Assembly (NCBI GenBank): GCA_032209605.1
Contig: JASFXZ010000015.1
Location: 2,356,001 to 2,420,000, forward strand
Direction of reading: 5' to 3'
DNA: 64,000 nucleotides
Source of the DNA: Mactromeris polynyma
Lineage: Eukaryota; Mollusca; Bivalvia; Venerida; Mactridae
Of this stretch, positions 60,901-62,048 are shown one piece after another (position 1 is the stretch's first letter; each line of letters starts with the position of its first letter). The translations under genes were made by a program, and so were the position numbers. The notes below the pieces were generated by a model that did not search any database, was not told where the DNA came from, and saw only the letters and a list, made by a program, of their open reading frames with translations.

Positions 60901-61232
60901 TTGACCGACCCTTGTTTTTTTGTAATTATGTCACTTATTGATCAACCCTTGTCTATTTTGTAATTATGTCACTTATTGACCGACCCTTGTTTTTTTGTAA
61001 TTATATAACTTATTGACCGACCCTTGTTTTTTTTGTAATTATATATAACTTATTGACCGAACCTTGTGTTTTTGTAATTATGTCACTTATCGACTGACCC
61101 TTGTTTTACAGTACTGAGAGAATGCTACAGACTGATCCAGATTACTTAGAGAAATGGGAACGTGAGCAAGAAAAGACTGGACAAAAGGAATTGAAAAAAT
61201 CGAAGTTCAGTTTTTTCACTAGACGGAAATAG
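6888..61232 (+). CDS. PRUNE2: PRUNE2-like gene (Prune DHHA2 end + acidic linker + BCH domain), 5'-partial
   Basis: Gene-level entry. Exons 6888-6982, 7747-7905, 9126-11352, 14127-14278, 21618-25559, 48054-48143, 51068-51194, 52983-53153, 53843-54019, 54861-54963, 56062-56193, 56591-56677 and 57872-57970, followed by either 59117-59186 or 61112-61232, have AG/GT borders and compatible phases throughout. The part in the window encodes 2,542 or 2,559 residues, depending on the last exon. A Prune-type DHHA2 C-terminus followed by a long acidic region and a C-terminal BCH domain is the architecture of vertebrate PRUNE2 (BMCC1/BNIPXL), whose full length is about 3,000 residues. In that family BCH domains bind small GTPases and other BCH proteins, and the relative caytaxin binds kinesin light chain. 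The catalytic DHH exons lie before the window, since the first visible exon starts within a codon. The identification rests on both ends of the protein; exon borders are read by eye without transcript data. Confidence 0.94.
7496..7586. repeat. 45-bp tandem duplication
   Basis: TCATGTACACATGTTTTGAT..TTGTGTACTA occurs twice in a row with very few differences, in the intron before the exon at 7747. Confidence 0.9.
7747..7905 (+). CDS. PRUNE2: PRUNE2 exon: DHHA2 domain core
   Basis: The acceptor CTCTTTCAG ends at 7746 and the donor GTAAAT begins at 7906; phase 0 at both ends, 53 codons. The protein reads [16 protein letters not shown], then [11 protein letters not shown], then RQIAVYSQ. This is the conserved Prune DHHA2 pattern (a helix ending in DLxxFC, the strand VLVAMT, and RQLAVY/F). 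Sequence conservation here is the strongest evidence that the gene belongs to the Prune family and is not a BNIP2-only gene. Nothing appears truncated. Confidence 0.95.
8056..8327 (+). mobile_element. tRNA-derived SINE with 11-bp target duplications (bivalve type)
   Basis: The element is bounded by perfect 11-bp direct repeats ACCTCATGAGG at 8045-8055 and 8328-8338. The head (8060-8130) has an A box (GTGGTCCAGTGGTTAGTGCG) and a B box (GGTTCGATTC). The tail contains CCGGCCGCCGTATATAACTG and CGGCGTTAAACCC and ends in an AAAC repeat, matching the tail found on abundant bivalve SINEs (I recall it as the MD/Meta-domain type). Intact duplications and complete ends point to a recent insertion. It is not a functional tRNA. 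Confidence 0.92.
8463..8985 (+). repeat. Dispersed repeat with internal duplication
   Basis: It begins AGCTCTACTGGCTAAAGGCC and ends GTCAGGTCCTCCCTGTCGGGCCTCTT. The middle is tandem: CACAATATGGCTGCCAGAG.TAAAAATAGAAAAACCT at about 8651 and 8795. This kind of sequence is widespread in molluscan introns. It makes up the upstream part of the open frame that enters the exon at 9126. Confidence 0.75.
9126..11352 (+). CDS. PRUNE2: PRUNE2 giant exon 1: end of DHHA2 and NPF-rich acidic region
   Basis: The acceptor TTTCGACAG ends at 9125; the donor AAG|GTGGGT follows 11352. Phase 0 in, phase 1 out, 742 codons. The first 50 or so residues finish the DHHA2 domain, including [17 protein letters not shown], the family's GN..VSRKK.LP signature. 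Everything after is low-complexity, Asp/Glu/Ser/Asn-rich and probably disordered. It contains eight NPF tripeptides and one DPF, the known ligands of EH domains and of AP-2 appendage respectively. Near the end lies [16 protein letters not shown], an amphipathic segment with PKA-anchoring spacing. The open frame extends upstream to 8928, but that part is intron: it is dispersed repeat sequence and the splice acceptor is good. Confidence 0.96.
11445..11695. mobile_element. MITE family C, copy 1
   Basis: Inverted ends: TTTACAACCTTTTGTGTAAG..GACGTC.TTTC at the left and GAAATGACATCACTTATAG..CAGGTTGG at the right (about 50 bp arms). Highly similar to 18070-18290 in the same orientation (shared CACTATTTGCAAG.AGGAAA, ATTGCTTACTGTCAGT). 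Confidence 0.82.
12190..12680. repeat. Possible foldback with CTCCCG ends
   Basis: Repeated GGGAGACTCC / GGAGCCACAATCTCCCG motifs near 12210-12275 and again AGTCTCAATCTCCCGC at 12651. Weakly defined; probably an old element. Confidence 0.35.
13644..13783. repeat. Perfect 53-bp inverted repeat with 34-bp loop
   Basis: Arms 13644-13696 and 13731-13783 are exact reverse complements (53/53) around the loop 13697-13730. The inner end reads CAGTGCAACCTCGGG, resembling the CAGTGCAACCTCTCC ends of elements elsewhere in the window. Perfect arms imply a very recent origin or gene conversion. In the pre-mRNA it would form a long hairpin. Confidence 0.97.
13803..14090 (-). mobile_element. 3' end of a non-LTR retrotransposon-like element (minus strand)
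   Basis: On the minus strand the sequence ends in TTAAATAAAGTCGTTATTATTATTATT, a polyadenylation-type motif followed by a short (ATT) tail, as in truncated LINE copies. No reverse-transcriptase coding remains. Confidence 0.6.
14127..14278 (+). CDS. PRUNE2: PRUNE2 short linker exon
   Basis: The acceptor ATGCATTTCAG ends at 14126 and the donor GTGAGC begins at 14279. With the single G carried over from the previous exon it reads 51 codons without a stop ([11 protein letters not shown]... to ...TDADKE). Phase 1 in, phase 0 out, which exactly bridges the two giant exons. The residues are hydrophilic and no domain is recognisable. It is supported by frame closure and good splice sites, not by homology, so it could be an alternative exon. 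Without it the frame between the giant exons would break. Confidence 0.84.
14279..16138. other. Intron, no feature recognised
   Basis: AT-rich sequence between the exon at 14127 and the GCCCC-rich minisatellite; no stable ORF or clear repeat seen. Confidence 0.5.
16139..16550. repeat. ~75-90 bp minisatellite rich in TTTGCCCC
   Basis: Three good copies (16139-16380) of CATTTTGC(C)n..GCAGCTGTTCAGTTTGCCCC, then degenerate TTTTGCCCT units. Includes poly-C runs of 9-10 bases. The 88-codon + frame here is a repeat artefact. Confidence 0.88.
17154..17537. mobile_element. ~385-bp MITE with GGTCTATTCACAAA / TTGTGAATAAGGCC-type ends
   Basis: Left GGGTCTATTCACAAACATTTTAAGGCTGAAACTC and right GAGTTTCGGTCTTAATTTTTATGTGAATAAGGCCCC are inverted copies of about 50 bp with mismatches. 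The interior also has a small palindrome around GGACAAAATCCCCTT / AAGGGGATTTTGTCC. Confidence 0.8.
17550..17625. repeat. Small foldback
   Basis: ATGGTTTGGCGTAAAACTAC pairs with GTAGTTTTCACCAAACC, with a 25-30 base centre, in the intron between exons 14127 and 21618. Confidence 0.7.
18070..18290. mobile_element. MITE family C, copy 2
   Basis: Similar over its length to 11445-11695, same orientation, with the same inverted ends (TGACAACCTCTTCTGCAAGTGA / TCACTTATGGAAGAAGTTGG). Confidence 0.82.
18331..18437. mobile_element. ~105-bp foldback with GTTTGGAGACCA ends
   Basis: GTTTGGAGACCAATCT and AGACTGGTCTCCAAAC are terminal inverted repeats; inner CATTGGTCAGTTTT and GACCAATCAGATG also pair. A diverged copy is at about 46025-46130. 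Confidence 0.82.
18605..19130. mobile_element. Probable old element with CATAGCAACAC / GAGAGATTGCA..GTA ends
   Basis: It starts near ATCTTCATAGCAACACAATG and finishes GAGGTTGTTGCTCAAGAG..GGAGAGATTGCATTGTATAC, ends shared with sequences at 32660, 41900 and 49610-49700. No coding capacity. Confidence 0.5.
19603..19767. mobile_element. ~165-bp foldback, arms ~65 bp
   Basis: AAAAAAAACATCAGACAGCG..AAAATCCAACTTTCGCAAAA..CATGGCGGCGCTCTGTACA at the left is mirrored at the right with a handful of mismatches around a ~33-bp centre. Contains GC-rich CATGGCGGCGC in an AT-rich region. Confidence 0.9.
20412..20577. mobile_element. ~165-bp foldback, ends TATCTGGTGTAAACATCCACTC
   Basis: Left TCTGGTGTAAACATCCACTC and right GAGTGGATATTTACACCAGA are inverted copies. 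The interior includes TTCGGCCACACTGGGCC. Non-coding. Confidence 0.82.
20578..21617. other. Intron, no feature recognised
   Basis: AT-rich sequence leading to the giant exon's acceptor; the open frame entering the exon from 21468 is T-rich and hydrophobic and is not taken as coding. Confidence 0.5.
21618..25559 (+). CDS. PRUNE2: PRUNE2 giant exon 2: acidic disordered region
   Basis: The acceptor ACTCTTTCAG ends at 21617 and the donor GAAG|GTAAAT follows 25559; phase 0 on both sides, 1,314 codons. The open frame starts at 21468, but that extension is intronic (hydrophobic, T-rich, unlike the rest). The protein is extremely acidic (Asp, Glu, Ser, Asn). Visible features are three tandem 26-residue repeats (22113-22346), a recurring SPxxTP...GFYExN motif (six occurrences, about 22890-23840), three amphipathic ADxLV helices (22602, 23949, 24141), two RVxF-like motifs (KVVSF at 21798, RSVRF at 23613) and one NPF. 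It corresponds in position to the giant exon of vertebrate PRUNE2. No enzymatic domain is seen. Confidence 0.95.
22113..22346 (+). repeat. In-frame 78-bp tandem repeat inside giant exon 2 (3 copies)
   Basis: Three adjacent copies at 22113, 22191 and 22269, each 78 bp, encode a 26-residue unit beginning (I/S)DVDNDII(Y/H)VNEDS and ending NVVST. The copies differ at only a few positions, so the expansion is recent, and the length multiple of three keeps the frame. Copy-number variation between individuals is expected. Confidence 0.95.
25560..27589. other. Start of the 22.5-kb intron
   Basis: Contains a short repeated phrase (AGTGGAAACTATAAA at about 25723 and 25818) and, at about 27334-27560, a diverged relative of 47281-47460 (shared AAAACTGGAAAAATA, TTGATTTTCTG.CAAGCA, TTTGACCTTGA). 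No exon recognised. Confidence 0.5.
27590..29962. repeat. 27-bp satellite-like array, 88 units without net indel
   Basis: The unit is TATCTGACCAGTAGTGTACC plus TGTTCCC. The first unit starts at 27590 and the last at 29939, exactly 87 x 27 apart. Positions vary in step: AGTAGTGTAC / AGTAATGGAC / AGTAGTGGAC / AGAAGTGTAC, and TTTCC / TTCCC. Domains of higher-order structure are visible: a block of TTTCC monomers (27.8-28.5 kb), a strict two-unit alternation (28.6-29.0 kb) and a three- to four-unit pattern with AGAAG (29.1-29.6 kb). Three reading frames (one +, two -) stay open for about 800 codons simply because 27 is divisible by three and the unit lacks stops in them. Confidence 0.97.
29963..31915. 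other. Intron, low-complexity pyrimidine tract only
   Basis: A T/C tract at about 30853-30935 (TTTTTTCTTTC-type). The remainder is AT-rich with no exon or clear repeat. Confidence 0.5.
31925..32050 (+). mobile_element. tRNA-derived SINE, family 2, copy 1
   Basis: CTGGTGTAGTGGTTAGCA (A box) and GGGTTCGATTCCCGG (B box) with an anticodon-arm-like CGGACCGGCAATCCG between, then GTAGCGCCATTGACCGATTTTTCGTG. The same tail and head occur inverted at 51400-51620. Confidence 0.8.
32350..32465. repeat. ~23-bp minisatellite, ~5 copies
   Basis: TGACCTTTACTTTTAGTG(A/G)AATC units in direct repeat. Confidence 0.88.
32660..33945. repeat. ~66-bp tandem array (GAGAGGTTGTTGCTCTAGAG), ~18 copies
   Basis: Begins with CAGTGCAACCTCTCCATAGC, an element end, and then units of GAGAGGTTGTTGCTCTAGAG..TTAAGTTAATTCTTAAGACA..GAAAATCAATTATTTTATTG. 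A three-unit variant block (TTTGAGAGGTTATTGC, TTACCACATAG, GAGAAGGTT, AAGTTTATTC) at about 32993-33165 recurs at about 33749-33925, so a multi-unit segment was duplicated within the array. Confidence 0.94.
34320..36545. repeat. ~85-bp tandem array (GGCTTATCAGTTAATCACAG), interrupted
   Basis: From 35380 there are about 14 units of GGCTTATCAGTTAATCACAG..AAACAATATTTGTTATAACA..CTGGCCTTAGAACACTACAG. Two versions of the unit end alternate: AAATTACAATCATTCTGGGC and AAATTTCAGAAATTCATGGC. Degenerate units before 34700 show the array once extended further; foreign sequence at about 34705-35340 splits it. Confidence 0.93.
34705..35340 (-). mobile_element. Insertion in the 85-bp array; possible transposon remnant
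   Basis: The left part runs from TCAGAGGCGGATCCACGA to a GC-rich GGGCGCGCGCCGGGTGCGCC..TGAATCCGCTAGTG end, with imperfectly inverted ends (GCGGATCC / GAATCCGC). The right part (34980-35335) has a minus-strand open stretch including [19 protein letters not shown], which is complex and protein-like but which I cannot assign to a family. Base composition (GC-rich) differs from the surrounding array. Confidence 0.45.
36920..37148. mobile_element. 229-bp MITE, arms ~46 bp (CACAGG.GGCCGGTGCGTA)
   Basis: The left arm CACAGGAGGCCGGTGCGTAC..CATGACATTTAAAACCCG and the right arm ending ..CATGGCTACGCACCGGCCACCTGTG are inverted with few mismatches. AT-rich non-coding centre; lies in the 22.5-kb intron. 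Confidence 0.92.
37664..37860 (+). repeat. Dispersed repeat (GATCAATAACTCAAGAACCC type)
   Basis: Starts with a run of C and CGATCAATAACTCAAGAACC..CTTGACCTATTATC, ends CAATGGGTCAAAGGTCAAGG. Such blocks are common in mollusc introns; a relative is at 47650-47800 (CCGATCAATAACTCTTGAG). Confidence 0.65.
38791..39352. repeat. 34-bp minisatellite, ~16 copies
   Basis: Unit GCAGGTCTGGAATGCAGGTC plus TTTATCCTGTGCAG. Since 34 is not a multiple of three, all + frames cycle and stay open (Gly-Leu-Glu-Cys-Arg-type text up to 200 codons). These are not genes. Confidence 0.95.
39353..40470. other. Intron, no feature recognised
   Basis: AT-rich sequence, short open frames only. Confidence 0.5.
40471..40920 (+). 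mobile_element. tRNA-like SINE, family 3, copy 1
   Basis: GCGCCTCTCAGTGGCCAAATGGTTATGG head, then CACTTGCCCCTCACTGCTGC..GATTCAAACCC, tail with CAGCTGACTTACAGAAG.TTGATGGTTCTACC and GGGGTCTTCCTC.ACC..GACTTAAAG. The 40621-40770 part also carries the uninterrupted relative of the 2248-2774 foldback, so the SINE itself is split by that element. Other copies are at 43325, 46200 and 54341. Confidence 0.65.
41525..41650 (-). mobile_element. tRNA-like SINE remnant (minus strand)
   Basis: On the minus strand AACTCAGCTTAGTTGGTATG and TGGTCCTGGGTGCAAGCCC resemble A and B boxes. Degenerate. Confidence 0.45.
41690..41890. repeat. ~31-bp tandem repeat, ~6 copies
   Basis: AGAATCAGAACCTCCATGAA plus AATCTATAAAT units, followed by GGTGTTGCTATGGAGAGATTGCACTGTA, a terminal sequence of the CAACCTCTC element family. 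Confidence 0.85.
43132..43310. mobile_element. ~180-bp MITE, ends ACAGTAAAACCTCA / TGTTTTACTGA
   Basis: The ends are inverted (CAGTAAAACCTCACTTGAA and GGGTGGTCTTACTATAAATG..TTTTACTG). The interior, with CAATATTAAGACCCC and TTTGCTCTTTATTCAACCTT, is the reverse complement of text in the 216-505 copies. Confidence 0.8.
43325..43600 (+). mobile_element. tRNA-like SINE, family 3, copy 2
   Basis: TCACTTGCTGCAGGATTGAATCC..CATCCAGCTGGCCTTCAGAAG..GTGGTTCTACCCAGGTG..GGGTCTTCCTCCAATC..TGACTTAAAGCCCCATGAC. Head degenerate, tail well preserved. Confidence 0.7.
44942..45009 (-). promoter_or_regulatory. Three phased inverted CCAAT boxes (putative internal promoter)
   Basis: GATTGGCT occurs three times, with the ATTGG cores at 44942, 44974 and 45005, spaced 32 and 31 bp (about three helical turns). 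The reverse complement AGCCAATC fits the NF-Y consensus, and multiple CCAAT boxes at about 31-33 bp are typical of NF-Y promoters. They lie upstream of the alternative first exon. CCAAT motifs also occur in repeats elsewhere in the window, which tempers confidence. Confidence 0.5.
45037..45132 (+). other. Possible upstream ORF in the 5' leader of the short isoform
   Basis: The ATG at 45037 sits in a near-ideal initiation context (GCCATGG) and opens 31 codons to TAA at 45130-45132, ending 14 bases before the ATG of the alternative first exon. If transcription starts above 45037 this uORF would be translated first and could limit the short isoform. If transcription starts below it, it is irrelevant. 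Confidence 0.3.
45147..45287 (+). CDS. Putative alternative first coding exon for short BCH isoform
   Basis: This is an ATG-started open stretch of 47 codons, too short for usual ORF lists, with an in-frame TAA at 45120. It ends exactly on a codon boundary at the strong donor GAG|GTATGT. The phase (0) matches the next exon at 48054. The peptide starts [15 protein letters not shown] and ends in a basic segment ([16 protein letters not shown]). Spliced to the following exons it would give a protein of 398 or 415 residues containing the W-acidic motifs and the whole BCH domain, close to BNIP2/caytaxin in size. Vertebrate PRUNE2 also makes short BCH isoforms. Three inverted CCAAT boxes lie 140-205 bp upstream. 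There is no transcript evidence; a chance ORF remains possible. Confidence 0.62.
46200..46415 (+). mobile_element. tRNA-like SINE, family 3, copy 3
   Basis: TTGCCCCTCGCTGCTGTGAGTTCGAATCC (B-box region), then CTTATGGAAGAAGC..TTCTTCC.AGGTGCCTACCTGGGG and GACTTAAAGCTCCATTAC. Same tail as the copies at 43325 and 54341. Confidence 0.7.
46774..47123. repeat. 44-bp minisatellite, ~8 copies
   Basis: Unit AGGCTAACTGTGCATTATAA plus TTTGTGTCTATGGCTGGGACGTTC. Nearly identical copies; a few carry TACA for TGCA. The last copy lost a few bases. Confidence 0.95.
47281..47800. repeat. Diverged dispersed repeats
   Basis: 47281-47460 is related to 27334-27560. 47650-47800 resembles the 37664 repeat and then GTGAGGGCATACAAGTTCTATGGAC, a common molluscan repeat tail. 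Confidence 0.5.
48054..48143 (+). CDS. PRUNE2: PRUNE2 small acidic exon
   Basis: The acceptor TATTTTTAG ends at 48053 and the donor CAG|GTGAAT follows 48143. It is 30 codons, phase 0 both ends ([12 protein letters not shown]... to ...PPMSQ). Being symmetrical it could be skipped without shifting the frame. No domain is visible. It joins in frame both to the giant exon at 21618-25559 and to the putative alternative first exon at 45147-45287. Confidence 0.84.
48450..48620 (+). mobile_element. Degenerate copy of the bivalve-type SINE tail
   Basis: TGTAGAGAAGTTGTCAG.TGCTTG, GAGTAAGTTAGAACTGG, ATTCCAGGAAAACTTG, GGTTGCCGTATATGAC follow the order of the 8056-8327 element. Head and 3' end are lost. 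Confidence 0.6.
49561..50035. repeat. Element end followed by 17/34-bp minisatellite
   Basis: 49561-49700 has CAACGACCTTTGGAG..CAGAGGTTATTGCTCTGGAG..GAGATTGTACTGTA, a copy of the CAACCTCTC element. From 49789 the unit AGAGAGGTTGTAGCTTA (17 bp) repeats, then changes to alternating AGAGAGGGTGGCTGAGG and AGAGGTTGTAGCTTA units (about 32 bp). Confidence 0.9.
50345..51030. repeat. ~60-bp tandem array, ~11 copies, inverted relative of the 33-kb array
   Basis: Unit TTAACCTCTCTTTAGCAACAACCTCTCAACAACAGCCAGTAGGGGAAAT... (given here in pieces: TTAACCTCTCTTTAGCAACA / ACCTCTCAACAACAGCC / AGTAGGGGAAAT). Its reverse complement GAGAGGTTGTTGCTAAAG matches the core of the array at 32660-33945. It ends about 35 bp before the acceptor of the exon at 51068. 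Confidence 0.93.
51068..51194 (+). CDS. PRUNE2: PRUNE2 exon with first W-acidic motif
   Basis: The acceptor TTTGTCAATAG ends at 51067 and the donor CAG|GTAAGC follows 51194; phase 0 in, phase 1 out. It encodes [15 protein letters not shown] followed by an acidic Ser/Glu run. The EW.(D/E)..PIP pattern matches the N-terminal EEWQDEDFPIP of BNIP2, marking where BNIP2-type homology begins. A 60-bp tandem array ends within 100 bp upstream of the acceptor. Confidence 0.9.
51275..51620 (-). mobile_element. tRNA-derived SINE family 2, inverted copy or copies
   Basis: 51400-51520 read on the minus strand gives GTGGTGTAGTGGTTAGCA..GACCGGCAATCTG..CCGGGTTTGAATCC, the head seen at 31925. AACACGAAAAATTGATCAATGGTGCTACC at 51580-51610 is a second partial tail, so two copies may be stacked. 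51275-51375 is another diverged dispersed repeat. Confidence 0.72.
52545..52945 (+). repeat. Dispersed repeat B, copy 1
   Basis: About 400 bp strongly similar, same orientation, to 56735-57125 (shared ACTCTACGAACATCCTCT, AAAATTCAACATTTTGTGCG, AAATGGATTATCGTTGTCAT, CTTAAAT.TTAGATTCTAATCC). Ends with the near-palindrome GTGCCT..GAGGCACTGGACGTAGTTGG. Immediately upstream of the exon at 52983. Confidence 0.94.
52983..53153 (+). CDS. PRUNE2: PRUNE2 exon: BNIP2-type N-terminal region up to W-acidic motif
   Basis: The acceptor TATATTTCAG ends at 52982; the donor GAAG|GTAAGG follows 53153; phase 1 at both ends. It contains a basic run (ARKKKKIS), then repeated TPD/DLET elements, and ends GELEWE, which the next exon completes to ELEWEDDTP. 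This is the W-acidic kinesin-light-chain-binding motif known from caytaxin (ELEWED) and shared by BNIP2. A 400-bp dispersed repeat ends about 40 bp before the acceptor. Confidence 0.95.
53502..53769 (+). repeat. Dispersed repeat A, copy 2
   Basis: Similar in the same orientation to 3095-3372. Sits in the 690-bp intron before the first BCH exon and ends about 75 bp from its acceptor. Confidence 0.88.
53843..54019 (+). CDS. PRUNE2: PRUNE2 exon: entry to BCH domain
   Basis: The acceptor CTTACATAG ends at 53842 and the donor GGAG|GTAAGT follows 54019; phase 1 both ends. It encodes [10 protein letters not shown], then [17 protein letters not shown], then [13 protein letters not shown]. The R(I/V)DMKxIEPYKKVxSHGGYYGDG block is nearly invariant in BNIP2, caytaxin and PRUNE2, so the start of the BCH domain is certain. 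The intron's polypyrimidine tract includes an ATTT-type run (53786-53820). Confidence 0.97.
54341..54600 (+). mobile_element. tRNA-like SINE, family 3, copy 4
   Basis: Head GGCTGCCTTGGCTAAGTGGTTATGGTC (A-box-like), CATTTGCCTCTCATTGCTAC.GGTTCAAATCCC (B box), tail GGCTTGTGGAAGGTCGGTGCTTC. The best-preserved head of the family. Confidence 0.72.
54861..54963 (+). CDS. PRUNE2: PRUNE2 exon: BCH domain (YYGDGLNAI block)
   Basis: The acceptor TTTCTTTCAG ends at 54860, with the donor GTAAGT after 54963; phase 1 in, phase 2 out. It encodes [19 protein letters not shown] followed by [10 protein letters not shown], the central BCH/CRAL-TRIO sheet and helix. The residues agree with the family consensus ([26 protein letters not shown]). 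Confidence 0.97.
55058..55075. repeat. Poly-G run (~17 G)
   Basis: Uninterrupted G tract in the intron after the exon at 54861; shorter G runs occur at about 3866, 42620 and 48340. Could form a G-quadruplex and is error-prone in sequencing. Confidence 0.85.
55455..55776. repeat. 32-bp minisatellite, ~10 copies
   Basis: Unit GACTTTGAATATTCATAGAA plus TGAGTATCATTG. Copies nearly identical, so recently expanded. Confidence 0.95.
56062..56193 (+). CDS. PRUNE2: PRUNE2 exon: BCH domain ([16 protein letters not shown] block)
   Basis: The acceptor GTACTTTCAG ends at 56061; the donor AGGAG|GTAGGC follows 56193; phase 2 at both ends. It encodes [19 protein letters not shown] and then [19 protein letters not shown], near-identical to the family. 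The donor is only moderate (GTAGGC). The exon's last bases plus donor are the seed of a 48-bp tandem array immediately downstream (see the entry at 56180). Confidence 0.97.
56180..56455 (+). repeat. 48-bp array seeded by an exon-intron junction, ~6 units
   Basis: The first unit is the real junction: ATGATTGACAGGAG|GTAGGCAGAG at 56180. Downstream units at 48-bp steps read GA(T/C)TGACTGGAG|GTAGGCGGAG (GT at 56242, 56338, 56434) or GGAGGAAGGCTGA, in which GT became GA (about 56290, 56386). The two versions alternate. Any use of a decoy donor would read AGG TAG at once, truncating the BCH domain. Confidence 0.95.
56591..56677 (+). CDS. PRUNE2: PRUNE2 exon: BCH domain ([14 protein letters not shown] block)
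   Basis: The acceptor GTTTTTACAG ends at 56590; the donor AAG|GTAAAT follows 56677; phase 2 both ends. It reads [19 protein letters not shown] and then VVLMTKPFI. In the family the RRLRKNLK segment precedes the VHP...TRPFIS strand-helix. All key positions are present. Confidence 0.97.
56735..57125 (+). repeat. Dispersed repeat B, copy 2
   Basis: Direct copy of 52545-52945, beginning about 60 bp after the exon ending at 56677. The pair flanks the exons 52983 to 56677. Confidence 0.94.
57240..57460 (-). mobile_element. Two tRNA-like SINE heads (minus strand)
   Basis: Minus strand: CCATTTAGTTGGTAGAACAATG..GTTCAATCACC (57240-57320) and AAGCTCAGTGGGTAGAGCAC..TTGTTGGTTCAAACC (57385-57460). Both have A/B-box-like motifs but lack paired acceptor stems. 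Confidence 0.5.
57872..57970 (+). CDS. PRUNE2: PRUNE2 exon: end of BCH domain
   Basis: The acceptor TTGAATTGCAG ends at 57871; the donor TCACA|GTAAGT follows 57970; phase 2 both ends. It encodes [17 protein letters not shown], then [14 protein letters not shown]. The (L/I)(I/V)PMEYV.IP(E/D) block ends the BCH domain in all family members. The split final codon (CA|) can be completed by either of two downstream exons, giving Q or H. Confidence 0.97.
58585..58855. repeat. ~65-75 bp tandem repeat, ~4-5 copies
   Basis: Units with AAGGTGAAT(A/G)TACATAAACA..TGATCAATAA..TGAATATTCATATTA; lengths vary because some units lack the AAACATGATC part. Confidence 0.9.
59117..59186 (+). CDS. PRUNE2: PRUNE2 alternative last exon A (canonical-type C-terminus)
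   Basis: The acceptor TTCATTCTTAG ends at 59116. Completing CA| with A gives [11 protein letters not shown] and then a Thr/Pro/Ser tail to TGA at 59184-59186. QYD/QYE directly after the IPMEY...P block is what BNIP2 and caytaxin have, so this is the more conserved ending. The two GT dinucleotides inside the coding part are in phases 1 and 0, not 2, so it cannot splice in frame to the exon at 61112 and must be terminal. An AATAAA at 59345 lies about 160 bases past the stop. Confidence 0.84.
59205..59990. repeat. Degenerate ~200-bp repeat, ~4 units
   Basis: Each unit runs GTGATATACACTGGTTG.TAAATATTCATAT..CACTG..GCATGTTTCAGTTT..CTTTGACCTTTTGCTTTT..GTATTTTGTT.TCACAC. The first unit starts in the 3' part of last exon A, about 20 bases past its stop. 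Confidence 0.85.
59345..59350 (+). terminator. Possible polyadenylation signal for last exon A
   Basis: An AATAAA hexamer 159 bases after the stop at 59186, followed by a GT-rich stretch. It lies in the first unit of a degenerate repeat. Use is inferred only from motif and position. Confidence 0.45.
60110..61111 (+). repeat. 37-bp array ending in the last exon's splice acceptor, ~26 units
   Basis: Unit CTTATTGACCGACCCTTGTT plus TTTTTGTAATTATGTCA. Each unit has a branch-site-like TTATTGAC and a pyrimidine tract but no AG. The last unit reads GACCCTTGTTTTACAG and supplies the acceptor of the exon at 61112. From 60303 to 61109 I find no AG. Confidence 0.95.
61112..61232 (+). CDS. PRUNE2: PRUNE2 alternative last exon B (basic C-terminus)
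   Basis: The acceptor TGTTTTACAG ends at 61111. Completing CA| with T gives [16 protein letters not shown], a charged helix-like segment, then a basic tail [12 protein letters not shown] and TAG at 61230-61232. The 39-codon frame is open, complex and unlike the surrounding repeats, which supports coding. Phase matches only the exon ending at 57970. Its acceptor is the last unit of a 37-bp array, and no AG occurs for about 800 bases before it. It would give a C-terminus very different from last exon A. Confidence 0.78.
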
Positions 61233-61735
61233 CGATATCTGCAGTTGGTCACATGTATACACATCTATGCTTCGGTTGTGAACTGTTATCTACGAGTCAT
61301 TTGACTGTTTTCTATTACAATGTTTAAGTAGTTTTAACTTAATTTTCTTTTTTTTTCAATAATTTATTCTAGATTTGTAAATATTTTCAGGTTTCAATGC
61401 ATATAATTAAGTGCTAGGCTGTTGTATTAATGATTCGAATCAACAGAATTATGCTGTAGTCTTGCCCTAACCCATTTATTACGTATTGTTCATTACATTA
61501 TGAAACCCATTATTTTATGTGTTGTTTGCCTTAATTATCCATCTTGTATGCAGTTGCCTCCCTTTATGAAGTGCAGATACGTCTGATCTTATAAACATTT
61601 TTAACAGTGCATGTATTTCGTTATTTTGACATTTTTTTATATTTTGATATTATACACCGTTATTGTTTGGTTATATTCCAGAGAATTAAGGCCATTGTGT
61701 AGTCTGGTTTTAATCTCATAAGAATTGTTGAATTG
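61233..61735 (+). other. Probable 3' UTR of last exon B
   Basis: AT-rich sequence after the TAG; includes AATAAT at about 61361. Nothing else recognised. Confidence 0.5.
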
Positions 61736-62048
61736 ATCAGCCAATGAAAACATGTTTTGGAAAATATTGACCAATAGAAATTGTGAAGTGATAAGCCAAT
61801 GAAAATGTGTTTTGGAAAATATTGACCAATAGAAATTGTGAAGTGATAAGCCAATGAAAATGTGTTTTGGAAAATATTGACCAATAGAAATTGTGAAGTG
61901 ATCAGCCAATGAAAACATGTTTTGGAAAATATTGACCAATAGAAATTGTGAAGTGATAAGCCAATGAAAATGTGTTTTGGAAAATATTGACCAATAGAAA
62001 GTATGAAGTGATCAGTCAATGAAAATATGTTTTGGAAAATATTGACCA
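61736..62048. repeat. 55-bp minisatellite with two CCAAT per unit, ~6 copies
   Basis: Unit GATCAGCCAATGAAAACATG plus TTTTGGAAAATATTGACCAATAGAAATTGTGAAGT. Ten exact CCAAT pentamers, spaced alternately 30 and 25 bp, all on the + strand. Overlapping minus-strand frames (up to 129 codons, FSKTHFHWL-type) are repeat artefacts. Confidence 0.94.
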
